From positions 17,152 to 81,151 of the forward strand of contig CAISTY010000060.1 of assembly GCA_903888515.1 (NCBI GenBank): a stretch of DNA of 64,000 nucleotides, given 5' to 3'. Each line of letters opens with the position of its first letter. Position 1 is the stretch's first letter. The notes beneath the pieces were generated by a model that searched no databases, was not told where the DNA came from, and worked only from the letters and a program-made list of their open reading frames with translations. The position numbers and the translations under genes were made by a program. Source of the stretch: Akkermansiaceae bacterium. Its GTDB lineage: Bacteria > Verrucomicrobiota > Verrucomicrobiia > Verrucomicrobiales > Akkermansiaceae. Positions 1-8,845 of this stretch are shown piece after piece.

Positions 1-406
1 CTTTGCCGGGGTCACGGATCTTGAGCGCCTGCTTTACCAAATCCAAGGCGGCAAACTCCAATGGGGATTCGAACCGGGAGACGACGCGCTCTTGGAGCTC
101 GGGGGTTGCCACATGCTTACTCACGGCTGCTCCATCATGATTCATCGTGAAGCGCAGCAACAACCACAATGCGATGCTCAGAACGCCTAGGGTCACCACC
201 ACTAACACCAATGACCACGCCACAATCATCGTCCGCCAACTGCTCCGTTTGTGCTTGGTGCCTGCGCCGCGCCTTTTTTCCCGCCGGATCAGCTTCCGCA
301 GTCCCGTGCCCGGAGTACGTGCGAGGCGTCCGAGACTCGGCGCGTCCCCAAGCGTCCGTTCGATGCGCTTGGCACGTACCGCCCGCTGAATATCATGGTG
401 GTTCAT
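1..406 (-). CDS. Partial hypothetical single-pass membrane protein (C-terminus cut by window edge)
   Basis: The frame stays open from an ATG at 404-406 on the minus strand to the left edge, so 135 codons are visible and the C-terminus is missing. The protein starts MNHHDIQRAVRAKRIER and is very rich in Arg and Lys for its first 58 residues. One strongly hydrophobic segment follows at about residues 60-84, then a soluble part with no recognised motif. The basic N-terminus before a membrane segment suggests the N-terminus is in the cytoplasm. No family is recognised. The upstream region shows no strong ribosome binding site, so the start is only probable. Confidence 0.55.
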   Translation of the reverse strand, partial: MNHHDIQRAVRAKRIERTLGDAPSLGRLARTPGTGLRKLIRREKRRGAGTKHKRSSWRTMIVAWSLVLVVVTLGVLSIALWLLLRFTMNHDGAAVSKHVATPELQERVVSRFESPLEFAALDLVKQALKIRDPGK

Positions 407-520
407 GTTAGAGATGAGCATTATGCGGGATGACCGTGATCCGCAAGCTTGAATCACCTCGCCTTGTAAATGATGGATTCCCCGCTTGGCAGACGCCCGT
501 AACCTGCCGATGCTGCCGCC

Positions 521-1375
521 ATGTCGCGCATTCTGATCACCTTGGGAGACCCCGCCGGAATCGGCCCTGAAGTCATCGAACGGGCCTTGGATTCCGGTCA
601 ATTGCCTGCCGGATTTGAGTTCGTGGTGCTCGGCGACCGCCGCGCGGGCACCCCCGGCCAACCGGATGCCCGCTCGGCCGCCGCCGCCATGGCCGCGCTG
701 GATCAAGCGGTCGGGGAACTCGCACAAGGCCGGGCTGCTGCCGTCGTCACGGGTCCTGTATCCAAGGAGGGTTTGCAAGCCATCGGCTTCCCCTTTCCCG
801 GTCAGACGGAGTATTTCGCACACGCATTCGGTGTTGAAAATTTCGGCATGTTGCTTGCCGGTGCCACCCTAACGGTTGGACTGGCGACGATTCACGAACC
901 GTTCGTTAGAGTGCCGGAGTTGCTCAGTGTGGACCGGATCCATCGAATCGGCCTGCTCACCGCCGGGTTTCTCAGGCGCCGTGGCATCGCCCGTCCGCGC
1001 ATCGCGGTGGCCGGACTCAACCCGCATGCCGGCGAAAACGGGGCCTTCGGCGATGAGGAATCCCGTATCATCCTGCCGGCCATCCGACGCTTGAACGCCC
1101 ACGGAGCGGGATTATTCAGCGGACCCGCAGTCCCCGACGCGGTCTTCCGTGAGGCGGCACACGGCCAATTCGACGCCGTACTGGCGATGTATCACGATCA
1201 GGGATTGATTCCGCTCAAGTTGCTGGATTTCGACAACGCGGTGAATGTCACCCTCGGCCTGCCAAAACCCCGCACCAGCCCGGACCATGGCACCGCCTTT
1301 GCCATCGCCGGCCAAGGCCTCGCGAATCCGTCGTCCATGATCGCCGCCATCCGCCTCGCCTGCCAACTCGCCTGA
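521..1375 (+). CDS. pdxA: 4-hydroxythreonine-4-phosphate dehydrogenase PdxA
   Basis: PdxA oxidises 4-phosphohydroxy-L-threonine in the DXP-dependent route to pyridoxal 5'-phosphate, using NAD and a divalent metal in the cytoplasm. The sequence opens with LITLGDPAGIGPEV, typical for the family, followed by GPVSKEGL and GQTEYFAHAFG. The three metal-binding histidines of the family are all there: H101 (in EYFAHAF), H169 (in NPHAGENG) and H225 (in YHDQGLIPLK). The C-terminal signature with LPKPRTSPDHGTAF is intact. At 284 residues it is shorter than the roughly 330 of the E. coli enzyme, but no key motif is lost. It stands alone, with convergent neighbours. Confidence 0.93.
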   Translation: MSRILITLGDPAGIGPEVIERALDSGQLPAGFEFVVLGDRRAGTPGQPDARSAAAAMAALDQAVGELAQGRAAAVVTGPVSKEGLQAIGFPFPGQTEYFAHAFGVENFGMLLAGATLTVGLATIHEPFVRVPELLSVDRIHRIGLLTAGFLRRRGIARPRIAVAGLNPHAGENGAFGDEESRIILPAIRRLNAHGAGLFSGPAVPDAVFREAAHGQFDAVLAMYHDQGLIPLKLLDFDNAVNVTLGLPKPRTSPDHGTAFAIAGQGLANPSSMIAAIRLACQLA

Positions 1376-1414
1376 CCACCCGTGCCTTGTTGCGTGAATC
1401 GATCGAGGACTCGC

Positions 1415-2080
1415 TTACGCGCGTCTGCGGCGCAGGCCCAAGGCGGCCGCCCCCATGACGCACAGCACCATGCTGCCCGGTTCGGGGACGATCGTGATGG
1501 TCAAGCCAAGGGTCACGTCGTGGGTGACCTTGCGATTGATGACCGGGTTGATGGTGGATCCGTAAACCGTCATTCCGCCATTGGGCAGGATCCCACCGGG
1601 GACCGCCCACTCCATCTGCGTTCCACTCAAATCCGTATTGTAAAGGATGCCGAGTGATGCCTGATTCTGCGTGTTGAACTGCGGATTGGCACCGCCAATG
1701 TACTGATGATAGTCCTTAGCCAGAAGGTTATTCAGGGAGTAATGCGCGTCAATCAATGTGTCAATACCGGTCAAGCCGTTCGCAATGTAATCGCTGCCCG
1801 TTGCATCGGCGCCACCGGGCGTATAATCCAAATTGAGCATGTAAGCTTCAGAGAAGGTGGTGGTCGAAGGCGCCGCCGCAAGCGTCATCAGGAAATAGTT
1901 GGTATTGCCTTGCGTGACGAATTTGACCGACAGAATGTCCGCTGCCAAGCCCCCCGCCTGGTCACCGGAGGTGTCCAGAATGGTCACAACACCTGCCGCC
2001 CCCCAGTTGGCGATCAACGCGGCTTGCGCGAATCCAACATGCAATCCTGCCAAGACAGCCAAATAGTACAGTTTTTTCAT
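1415..2080 (-). CDS. PEP-CTERM sorting-domain exported protein
   Basis: This is a secreted or surface protein of unknown function, 221 residues from the ATG at 2078-2080. The start was chosen because MKKLYYLAVLAGLHVGFAQA is a textbook signal peptide; a longer in-frame start at 2134 would bury it. The C-terminus reads VPEPGSMVLCVMGAAALGL followed by four Arg and Ala. This is the PEP-CTERM tripartite signal (VPEP, hydrophobic helix, basic tail), processed by exosortase in exopolysaccharide-making bacteria. The body is rich in Asn, Thr and Gly with no recognised domain. Upstream (2081-2375) is AT-rich and contains a twice-repeated GGTTTTCCC word but no gene. Confidence 0.8.
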   Translation of the reverse strand: MKKLYYLAVLAGLHVGFAQAALIANWGAAGVVTILDTSGDQAGGLAADILSVKFVTQGNTNYFLMTLAAAPSTTTFSEAYMLNLDYTPGGADATGSDYIANGLTGIDTLIDAHYSLNNLLAKDYHQYIGGANPQFNTQNQASLGILYNTDLSGTQMEWAVPGGILPNGGMTVYGSTINPVINRKVTHDVTLGLTITIVPEPGSMVLCVMGAAALGLRRRRA

Positions 2081-2375
2081 ATTCTGTTTTCTAATGGATC
2101 GGTTTCGACGGTCGAGACAACAGCGGAGCCACACAAGTGTCTTCGCTTGCCCGCTTGCAAATGTTGCGGCACTCTGCTGAGTGAGTCAGCGCAATAAGAT
2201 CAAAACATCCTCCCGCCGCAAGAAAAAAATGCAAAAAAACGACAATCGTGGGTTTTCCCGGTTTTCCCGGTTTTTAGGCACGCGACAACAAGTCTAAACG
2301 ACTCTAGATCAACGGGTTCCTGGCTTTCCGTACTCTCCTGCAGACCGGCCACGGCCACCACCATGTCCTGTTCCG

Positions 2376-3584
2376 TCATCCCTCTTTATGCCGTCCTCGG
2401 CCTTGATAGCAAACCGCGAAAACCGCGAAGCACCCGGCGATCATGGCCGCCAGAATAATCCAGAACAGCGTCCATCCCCGCCCGTCGGGCGTAAAGCATT
2501 GGCTGCGCAGCCAGCCACAAACCATGGCTCCTAACAACGGACCCACGCCGCCGGTCACCATGGACAGCAAGCCCTGCGCCTGCCCTTTCATTCCGGGATC
2601 CACCCGCCGGTCCAGAAATACCTGCGCCGTGATGAAATAAAAGGTGTAACACACGCCGTGCAAGGCGAGGCCCGCGATGTGCCAGAAAATCAATCCGTTC
2701 ACGCCCGCATACGCGCTCATGGCAAACCGCAGCACCGATAACCCTAACGCCCACAGCAACACGGTTTTCACACGGAACCGCATCATCACCGTGCCCACCA
2801 GCAACATGCTCACTACTTCCAACACTTGGGCGATGGTCATGGTGCCCGTCGGATGGGGATCGCCCAGTACCTTCAAAAACTCCGGACCGTACATGTAAAA
2901 CGCCGAGAGCGGTATGGAAAACAATGCCGTCACCAGGAAAAACACGCGGTGATCGCGCTGTTGCATCAGTGAAAACGCATTCAGCCCGAGACGACTTTTC
3001 AGTGACGTGTTCTGGCCAAGTGGTGGCGTGTGTGGTAACAGGAATGCCCCCAACCCCGCCAGCAAACGGGTGATCGCCGAGGCGTAGCCTGCCACCGGAC
3101 TGGTATCCGCGTGCAATACATAACTCGTGATCAGCCCACCGGCCACCCATCCCAGCGTCGCCCCCACCCGGACGAGCGGAAATTGGCGCTCGCCGTGCGT
3201 GAGAGACGTCAGCGCAATGGTCGCCATCAGTCCCCATGACGGTCCGGAAAAAAGCGAATACAGCCCTAACAGCCCGACGAACCATGCCGGATGCCAACCC
3301 GCATCGAGCGTGCCAAAGGCCGCCACCAACAACACCGCACAGATCAGCGAGGACCACGCGAACAGCCGGTCCGCCGGTATCCGCTGGTCGGCCAAGGCCC
3401 CGCCGATCAACGGTGAGATCAAGGCACAAAGCGGCGGCACCACAAACACCACCGCCACCCAATCCCCCAGACCCCGCGCCCCCAGGATGTTTGTCAGTGC
3501 CGGATACCAGAACCCAGGCGTCATCCCATGAAAGAAAAAAACCACCCACAACGTGGTGAACACCACCCTGGGATTCGTCCGCAT
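2376..3584 (-). CDS. MFS transporter, nucleoside:H+ symporter-like
   Basis: The 402-residue protein is almost wholly hydrophobic, with about twelve predicted membrane helices, as in the major facilitator superfamily. Its start, with TTLWVVFFFHGMTPGFWYP, and the loop GGALADQRIPADR between helices 2 and 3 resemble the nucleoside:H+ symporter (NupG/XapB) and LacY-like branch. The substrate cannot be read from sequence. I place the start at the ATG at 3582-3584 because GCGAGG lies about ten bases upstream; a longer GTG-initiated form from 3608 is possible. The C-terminus (QGRGRHKEG) is basic. The gene converges on the PEP-CTERM gene's 5' side without any obvious operon. Confidence 0.75.
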   Translation of the reverse strand: MRTNPRVVFTTLWVVFFFHGMTPGFWYPALTNILGARGLGDWVAVVFVVPPLCALISPLIGGALADQRIPADRLFAWSSLICAVLLVAAFGTLDAGWHPAWFVGLLGLYSLFSGPSWGLMATIALTSLTHGERQFPLVRVGATLGWVAGGLITSYVLHADTSPVAGYASAITRLLAGLGAFLLPHTPPLGQNTSLKSRLGLNAFSLMQQRDHRVFFLVTALFSIPLSAFYMYGPEFLKVLGDPHPTGTMTIAQVLEVVSMLLVGTVMMRFRVKTVLLWALGLSVLRFAMSAYAGVNGLIFWHIAGLALHGVCYTFYFITAQVFLDRRVDPGMKGQAQGLLSMVTGGVGPLLGAMVCGWLRSQCFTPDGRGWTLFWIILAAMIAGCFAVFAVCYQGRGRHKEG

Positions 3585-3773
3585 GTTCTCAACGCCTCGC
3601 ACCTGCACGAGTCTATCCCACCCGCGTCCGCTGGGAAAGGAGGATCCTGAATATCTCCGCTACGCTGACCAGGGTTTGATTGTGGTGGGCGGGGCCGGAA
3701 AAAACTTATTTTATTGCTTGGAAAGGAGGGATTTCATTGTTAATAACTCCGCATTAAGCCGTTCACCATCGTC

Positions 3774-5471
3774 ATGCACGCTCTTCATACCATAATCCGT
3801 CGCATTCCAGGCATGGTGTCTGTCGGCTTTGGCTGTCTCTGGCTCACCTTGGGGCAGGCGTGCTTGTCGGCCCGGATTGAAGAAGGAATTGTACCTTCTG
3901 GATCTGGCGGATGGCCCCGAGTACCGGGCGTGCCCCGTGACCCGAACATGGCCAGCCAGCCCGGCATGCCCGGCGATCCGGATATCCCCGGCACGTCGAT
4001 TGAGCCCGCCATGCCCGATGGATTTCCCGGGTTTTCCCCAGCCACAAATCCTTTTGCCGTGCTGCCCGGTGCGTCCCAGCAACCGGGCGCTGCGGCCGAT
4101 CCGAGTGCGGCAAGCCCAACGAGCGAACTTTTCGGCAACATGTCGGGGTTGCCGTTAGGGAGTGTGTTCAAGGATGACCACCGCGGCGGTTTCAGCATGA
4201 CCGCCACGTTGACCGGTACCTACGACTCTAATGTCGCAGGTGGCCAGGCTTCTTCGGGCTCGCAGCAGCAGGATGATTATTTTTTCAGTCTCGGAGCGGA
4301 TCTGAGTTATTTATCGAGGGGCCACCCCTTCACGTTTGGCGCCAATTACCGCGGTCGTTACGACCAGTATTGCAATCTGTCGGACTTCAGTGGCTACAGC
4401 CAGGGTGGCGGCTTGATCGCCAATTACGAGGGGAGCAGGGTCACGGCCACGGCGACCGCCGGCTACAACTCGGACCGGGGAAGCCCGCGCAATTACAACT
4501 ATGACACGACCTTTGGTGGAAACCCGAGCGACGACTTCAATCAGAATTTCAATCAGGGCGATTTCAATCGTGTCAACATGGGTACCAGCTTGGTGGTGAA
4601 TTATCAGGGGCCCAAATTCACTGCTTCGCTCCGCGCAGGCATCGACTGGGATCAAGGAAGCAACGAAAATGCATCCTCTGCTTCTTCCTCCACCGTTGAG
4701 AGCACCAGCATCCGTGCGGGTCTGTCGGCCCGGTATTGGCTCACCAATAATATCTCGCTGACGGGAAATGTTGATCAGATTTCCACCACGTGGAGCGGGA
4801 GCGGCTATGGTGACACGGATGATTTCGATCTCGGGCTGTCGGCCTTGTGGAGGTATTCGGTGCTGACCGAGTTCGGCCCTGGCATCCATTACACATCCAA
4901 CAGCGGCGATTCCGCTACTGGCGGTGTTTCCCTACCCGGCCGGACTTCAATCGGACCCTCCTTCACGCTGAATTACCAACTGGGCAGTAGAGTGACGCTG
5001 GCCTCCATGGTGGCCATGGATTTTCCCGAATATGACAACGGCCAATCTGCGGATCCGACGCTTTCGGCAGCGGTTACGCTGAACTATCAGGCCTCGCCCT
5101 TGTGGGGGATGAATCTATCGTATGATCGGGATGTGCAGTCCGATCCCTCGAGTCCGGGGGCTTTCTATGCAAGCGATTCATTGCGTCTTGGCTACCACCG
5201 CCAGATCAGCCAGTTTGCCTTGAACCTCGGCGTGTCTTATCTAACCAGCCGCGCGGTTGAGGCAAAAGGGATGCTAGGAGGCAGGCCGGACAGCGACACT
5301 TTGAGTTTGGACAGTTCGCTGAGCATGCCCGTTTTCACGAATACAGGTACCGCCAGTGTGTTTGTCCGTTACTACGACCAGGCCGGTGTGTACACGAACA
5401 GCAGTGCGGGCAGCACGGGCAATTCCTGGGATTCCTTCCAAACCGGCTTCAGCATCAGCCGCAGTTTCTAA
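3774..5471 (+). CDS. Exported outer-membrane beta-barrel-like protein with Gly/Pro-rich linker
   Basis: The 565-residue product has an N-terminal export signal (hydrophobic run GMVSVGFGCLWLTLGQACLS). Then comes a Pro/Gly/Met/Asp-rich, collagen-like segment at about residues 38-115 with repeated PG(V/M)P(R/G)DP words. The remaining 440 residues alternate polar and aromatic residues in the way of an outer-membrane barrel (TATLTGTYDSNV, LSYLSRGHPFTFGANYRGRYDQY) and end in a terminal Phe, as many barrel proteins do. The family is probably the outer-membrane porin-like proteins linked with exopolysaccharide loci, but I cannot name it. A strong AAGGAGG at 3722-3728 lies too far upstream to serve this ATG; an alternative start at 3813 would keep the signal peptide. 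Confidence 0.65.
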   Translation: MHALHTIIRRIPGMVSVGFGCLWLTLGQACLSARIEEGIVPSGSGGWPRVPGVPRDPNMASQPGMPGDPDIPGTSIEPAMPDGFPGFSPATNPFAVLPGASQQPGAAADPSAASPTSELFGNMSGLPLGSVFKDDHRGGFSMTATLTGTYDSNVAGGQASSGSQQQDDYFFSLGADLSYLSRGHPFTFGANYRGRYDQYCNLSDFSGYSQGGGLIANYEGSRVTATATAGYNSDRGSPRNYNYDTTFGGNPSDDFNQNFNQGDFNRVNMGTSLVVNYQGPKFTASLRAGIDWDQGSNENASSASSSTVESTSIRAGLSARYWLTNNISLTGNVDQISTTWSGSGYGDTDDFDLGLSALWRYSVLTEFGPGIHYTSNSGDSATGGVSLPGRTSIGPSFTLNYQLGSRVTLASMVAMDFPEYDNGQSADPTLSAAVTLNYQASPLWGMNLSYDRDVQSDPSSPGAFYASDSLRLGYHRQISQFALNLGVSYLTSRAVEAKGMLGGRPDSDTLSLDSSLSMPVFTNTGTASVFVRYYDQAGVYTNSSAGSTGNSWDSFQTGFSISRSF

Positions 5472-5606
5472 CGGCTGCAAGCCACATCCTGCCGGGCACT
5501 TGGATCTTTCGCGGATATCTGAAAAAAATCTTGATGGTTCGGGGTTGCTGGGTATGTTTCCGGCGCCAGGATATGGCCCGCATTCCATCACATATTTCAG
5601 ACACCT

Positions 5607-7985
5607 ATGAAATTTCCCGCCTTTGTTTTGTTTCTCACCGGCATGCCGGTTTCCGTGGTGCCCGCGCAGGATATCCGTGCCGAAATGGAGCGGGCCGCGG
5701 GTTTTGGGCGCGACGCGGCATCACATGTCGTACGCAACGAAATTCAGCCGTACTGGGTGGCTGGAGCTTCACAGCTCGTTTATCGGGTGAAACGACCGCC
5801 TAACGAACACCGCTTTGTGCAAGTCGATCTGAAATCCGGTGACAAGTCCCCGGCGTTCGATCATGAGGCGCTGGCGAAAGCACTCGCCAAGGCCGCCGCG
5901 CAGGATGTCCGCGCCGATTCATTGCCGCTCGAACAAGTCGAAATCACCGCCAAGCCCGGCATCGTCCGCTTCAAGGCGTTCGGGAAAGTCTGGCGTTTTG
6001 AGGCATCTAACACAACCGTCGTGACCGATGACGCGCCGCCGCAGTCGGCCCGTCCCATGTCGCATGCGGAAGCAGGACTTGCCGCCCGCAACAACAGCAG
6101 CGCGCCATCCATCACCCTCGCAAATGACACCGCTGCCCCGAACTCCCCGCTGGCGAGCAGGGTCGCGACTGACGCCCTGTCATCCGCACCCAGTACCAGC
6201 AAGGAGGAAGCCGCGGACAAACCGCAACCCAAAAAGCCCGACGAACAATCAGCCTCACCCGACGGCCAGTGGCGGGTTGTGATCCGTGACCTGAATCCCG
6301 CGCTCGAACCCATTGCCGGAGGCGACCCTGTTCCGTTAGCCACCGACGGGACCAAAGAAGAACCCTACACCGGACCGCTGCAGTGGTCGCCGGATTCGAA
6401 AAAACTCATCATCTGGCGTACCCGGGACGCCGAGACCCGGAAAATCCACATTGTCCAGTCATCGCCGCCCGACCAACTCCAGCCGAAGCTCCTGACGCTG
6501 AATTATGCGAAACCCGGCGACCCGATCCGCCAGACGAAACCTTATTTGTTTGATATAGCAAGCCGGAGCAAGCTCACCACCGACACCGCGCTGTTCGACA
6601 ATCCGTGGTCGATACAAGCGCACTTCTGGATGGAGGATTCCTCGGAGTTTACTTTTGTCTACAATCAACGTGGCCATCAGGTGATGCGGATCCTGGGCAT
6701 TCGCGCGGATTCGGGAGCGGCCCGCGTTATCATGGAAGATAGCAGCAAGACGTTCATCAATTACTCGGATAAATTCTATCTGCACCGCATCGCCGCCACC
6801 CGTGAACTGGTGTGGGCCTCCGAACGCGACGGCTATAACCACCTCTATCTGATAGATGAGGCCGCGGGAAAAATCAAGAACCCGATCACCAAGGGGGATT
6901 GGAATGTTCGCAAGGTTGTGGAAATCGATAACCAGAAACGCCAGCTTCTGCTCGAAGTCTGTGGCATGCCGGACCAGGATCCCTATCATCAACATTTCGT
7001 TCGCGTGAACTTCGACGGTAGCGGATTCACCCGCCTCACCACCAGTGATGGTACCCACAAAATCGAATTCTCGCCGGACCGCCAATGGATCATCGATTCC
7101 TGGTCACGCGTCGATCAACCGCCCGTCGTCGAACTCCGGCGCGCGGATAACGGCCAACTCGTCGCCGAACTCGAACGGGACGATGATTCGGCACTGCAAA
7201 AAACCGGTTGGAGCAGGCCGGAGCGCTTCACGGCCAAGGGGCGCGATGGCAAGACGGACATCTACGGCATCATCATCCGCCCGACCCGCTTCGATCCCAA
7301 CCGCAAGTATCCGGTTGTCGAGGATATCTATGCCGGTCCGCAGGACCACTTCGTACCCAAGAAATACTTCACCTGGTCTAACAAATACGCCATGGCCGAA
7401 CTCGGCTTCATCGTGGTAAGCATCGATGGCATGGGCACCAACTGGCGGAGCAAGGCGTTTCATGACGTCTGTTGGAAGAACCTGGCGGATTCCGGGTTTC
7501 CGGACCGGATTGCGTGGATCAAGGCGGCAGCGGCCACGCGGCCGTGGATGGATCTGACGCGTGTCGGCCTATATGGCGGCAGCGCCGGCGGCCAGAGCAC
7601 CCTTGCCGGTCTGCTTCATCACGGGGATTTTTACAAGGTGGGGGTCGCGGATTGCGGTTGCCACGACAACCGGATGGACAAGATTTGGTGGAACGAAGCG
7701 TGGATGGGCTGGCCTGTCGATGAAAGCTATGCCCGCAATTCCAATGCCACCCATGCCGAAAAACTCACAGGCAAGCTGATGTTGGTGGTGGGCGAAATCG
7801 ACCACAATGTGGATCCGGCATCGACCTCCCAGGTCGTCGCCGCCCTGCAGAAAGCCGGTAAAAATTTCGACTTCCTGCCCATCATGAACGCCAACCACGG
7901 TGCTGCGGAATCCCCCTACGGCAAATACCGGCGCGCGGAGTTCCTCGTCCGCAACCTGAGTGCCAACGGACTTCCAACCCCGTGA
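5607..7985 (+). CDS. S9 family peptidase (DPP IV / prolyl oligopeptidase type), exported
   Basis: A 792-residue serine peptidase. A signal peptide (MKFPAFVLFLTGMPVSVVPA) sends it to the periplasm or outside. A beta-propeller N-terminal region (DPP IV type, about residues 200-520, with SPDGQWRV and WSPDSKKLIIWR blade motifs) precedes an alpha/beta-hydrolase domain. The catalytic triad is readable: S659 in YGGSAGGQ, D732 in GEIDHNVD, and H764 in NANHGAAES. A low-complexity Ser/Ala/Pro/Lys stretch at about residues 145-215 links the signal region and propeller. The family cleaves short peptides, often after Pro or Ala. The gene is alone; the upstream barrel gene ends 135 bases before it. Confidence 0.9.
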   Translation: MKFPAFVLFLTGMPVSVVPAQDIRAEMERAAGFGRDAASHVVRNEIQPYWVAGASQLVYRVKRPPNEHRFVQVDLKSGDKSPAFDHEALAKALAKAAAQDVRADSLPLEQVEITAKPGIVRFKAFGKVWRFEASNTTVVTDDAPPQSARPMSHAEAGLAARNNSSAPSITLANDTAAPNSPLASRVATDALSSAPSTSKEEAADKPQPKKPDEQSASPDGQWRVVIRDLNPALEPIAGGDPVPLATDGTKEEPYTGPLQWSPDSKKLIIWRTRDAETRKIHIVQSSPPDQLQPKLLTLNYAKPGDPIRQTKPYLFDIASRSKLTTDTALFDNPWSIQAHFWMEDSSEFTFVYNQRGHQVMRILGIRADSGAARVIMEDSSKTFINYSDKFYLHRIAATRELVWASERDGYNHLYLIDEAAGKIKNPITKGDWNVRKVVEIDNQKRQLLLEVCGMPDQDPYHQHFVRVNFDGSGFTRLTTSDGTHKIEFSPDRQWIIDSWSRVDQPPVVELRRADNGQLVAELERDDDSALQKTGWSRPERFTAKGRDGKTDIYGIIIRPTRFDPNRKYPVVEDIYAGPQDHFVPKKYFTWSNKYAMAELGFIVVSIDGMGTNWRSKAFHDVCWKNLADSGFPDRIAWIKAAAATRPWMDLTRVGLYGGSAGGQSTLAGLLHHGDFYKVGVADCGCHDNRMDKIWWNEAWMGWPVDESYARNSNATHAEKLTGKLMLVVGEIDHNVDPASTSQVVAALQKAGKNFDFLPIMNANHGAAESPYGKYRRAEFLVRNLSANGLPTP

Positions 7986-8282
7986 TGCTTGATTGTTAGA
8001 TAAGGATGCCCTTGGCCACCGTGGCGCGGACATTACGTCGCTGTGCTCGCCCTGCGGGTAGCCTATGGCTAGCTATCTCCGCTCCGGTTCTGTCCGCCGC
8101 CATTTTTCAGCATGGCATCATTGCAAGCACTGCTAAAACAAGGGCACAGGTCAAGTGATCTGATTTTGGGAACCGCTCATGGACCAAGCATGGCCATGGG
8201 AGATTCGGAGATCGCCCTTCGTTGCGTCCTGCTTTGCGCCCTTCCTTGAAGGGCCAGGCATGGCTGTTGAGAGACGGGAGAA

Positions 8283-8681
8283 TTACCATCCGCCACTGTC
8301 GCCGCCGCCACGCCGATCACCGCCGCCTTTATAGCCGCCGCCACGTCGATCACCACCATAGCCGCCGCCACGGCGATCGCCGCCGCCACCGCCGCCACCG
8401 CCACCACGGCGTTCACCGCCGAAGCCACCTGGCTTGGATTCCTTGGGTTCGGACGCATTCACGCGGAGTGCGCGTCCTTGGTAGTCATAGCCGTTGAACG
8501 CTTCGATGGCAGCATTCAGTTGGCTCTGGTCGCCGAGGGTCACGAAGGCGAATCCTTTGGATCTGCCGGTTTCCCTATCGGTGATGATTTTAACCCTTTC
8601 GACGGGTCCGTATGCGGCGAAGAGACCGGTGAGGTCTTCTTCCGTAGCGGTGTAGGGCAGGTTGCCCACGTAGATGTCCAT
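8283..8681 (-). CDS. Glycine-rich RRM RNA-binding protein
   Basis: A 132-residue protein with one RNA recognition motif and a Gly/Arg tail. RNP2 is IYVGNL at residues 3-8 and RNP1 is KGFAFVTL at about residues 43-50. After residue 85 the chain is nearly all Gly, Arg, Asp and Tyr (GGGGGGGGGDRRGGGYGGDRR-like words repeated several times), like the bacterial Rbp proteins of cyanobacteria and cold-inducible RNA-binding proteins. It probably binds single-stranded RNA and may act as a cold-shock type chaperone; this is inference. The 3' end of the gene is internally repetitive at DNA level (CGCCGCCAC units at 8290-8410). Confidence 0.88.
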   Translation of the reverse strand: MDIYVGNLPYTATEEDLTGLFAAYGPVERVKIITDRETGRSKGFAFVTLGDQSQLNAAIEAFNGYDYQGRALRVNASEPKESKPGGFGGERRGGGGGGGGGDRRGGGYGGDRRGGGYKGGGDRRGGGDSGGW

Positions 8682-8845
8682 TTTTTGTCTGTGTTATATC
8701 ACGCCATCATGCGAGACACTCCTTGAGACCATGGCGTTAGAAACCTCGTGAAGTGCGTCCCTCCGGGAAATCCACGAACGGACTTGCGGTGTCTTTAGTT
8801 GCCCGCGGAGGGCTTGGCAAGAATTGTTTTCAGGAAAATCGTTTA

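Noticed and set aside
1748..1755. GTCAATCA, the core of the putative DeoR operator
   Set aside because: It lies inside the PEP-CTERM coding region, only eight bases match, and no promoter is nearby, so it is probably chance.
7986..8282. Possible small gene or RNA between the S9 peptidase and the RRM gene
   Set aside because: Short frames there have no motif, and no convincing terminator or conserved RNA shape is visible by eye.
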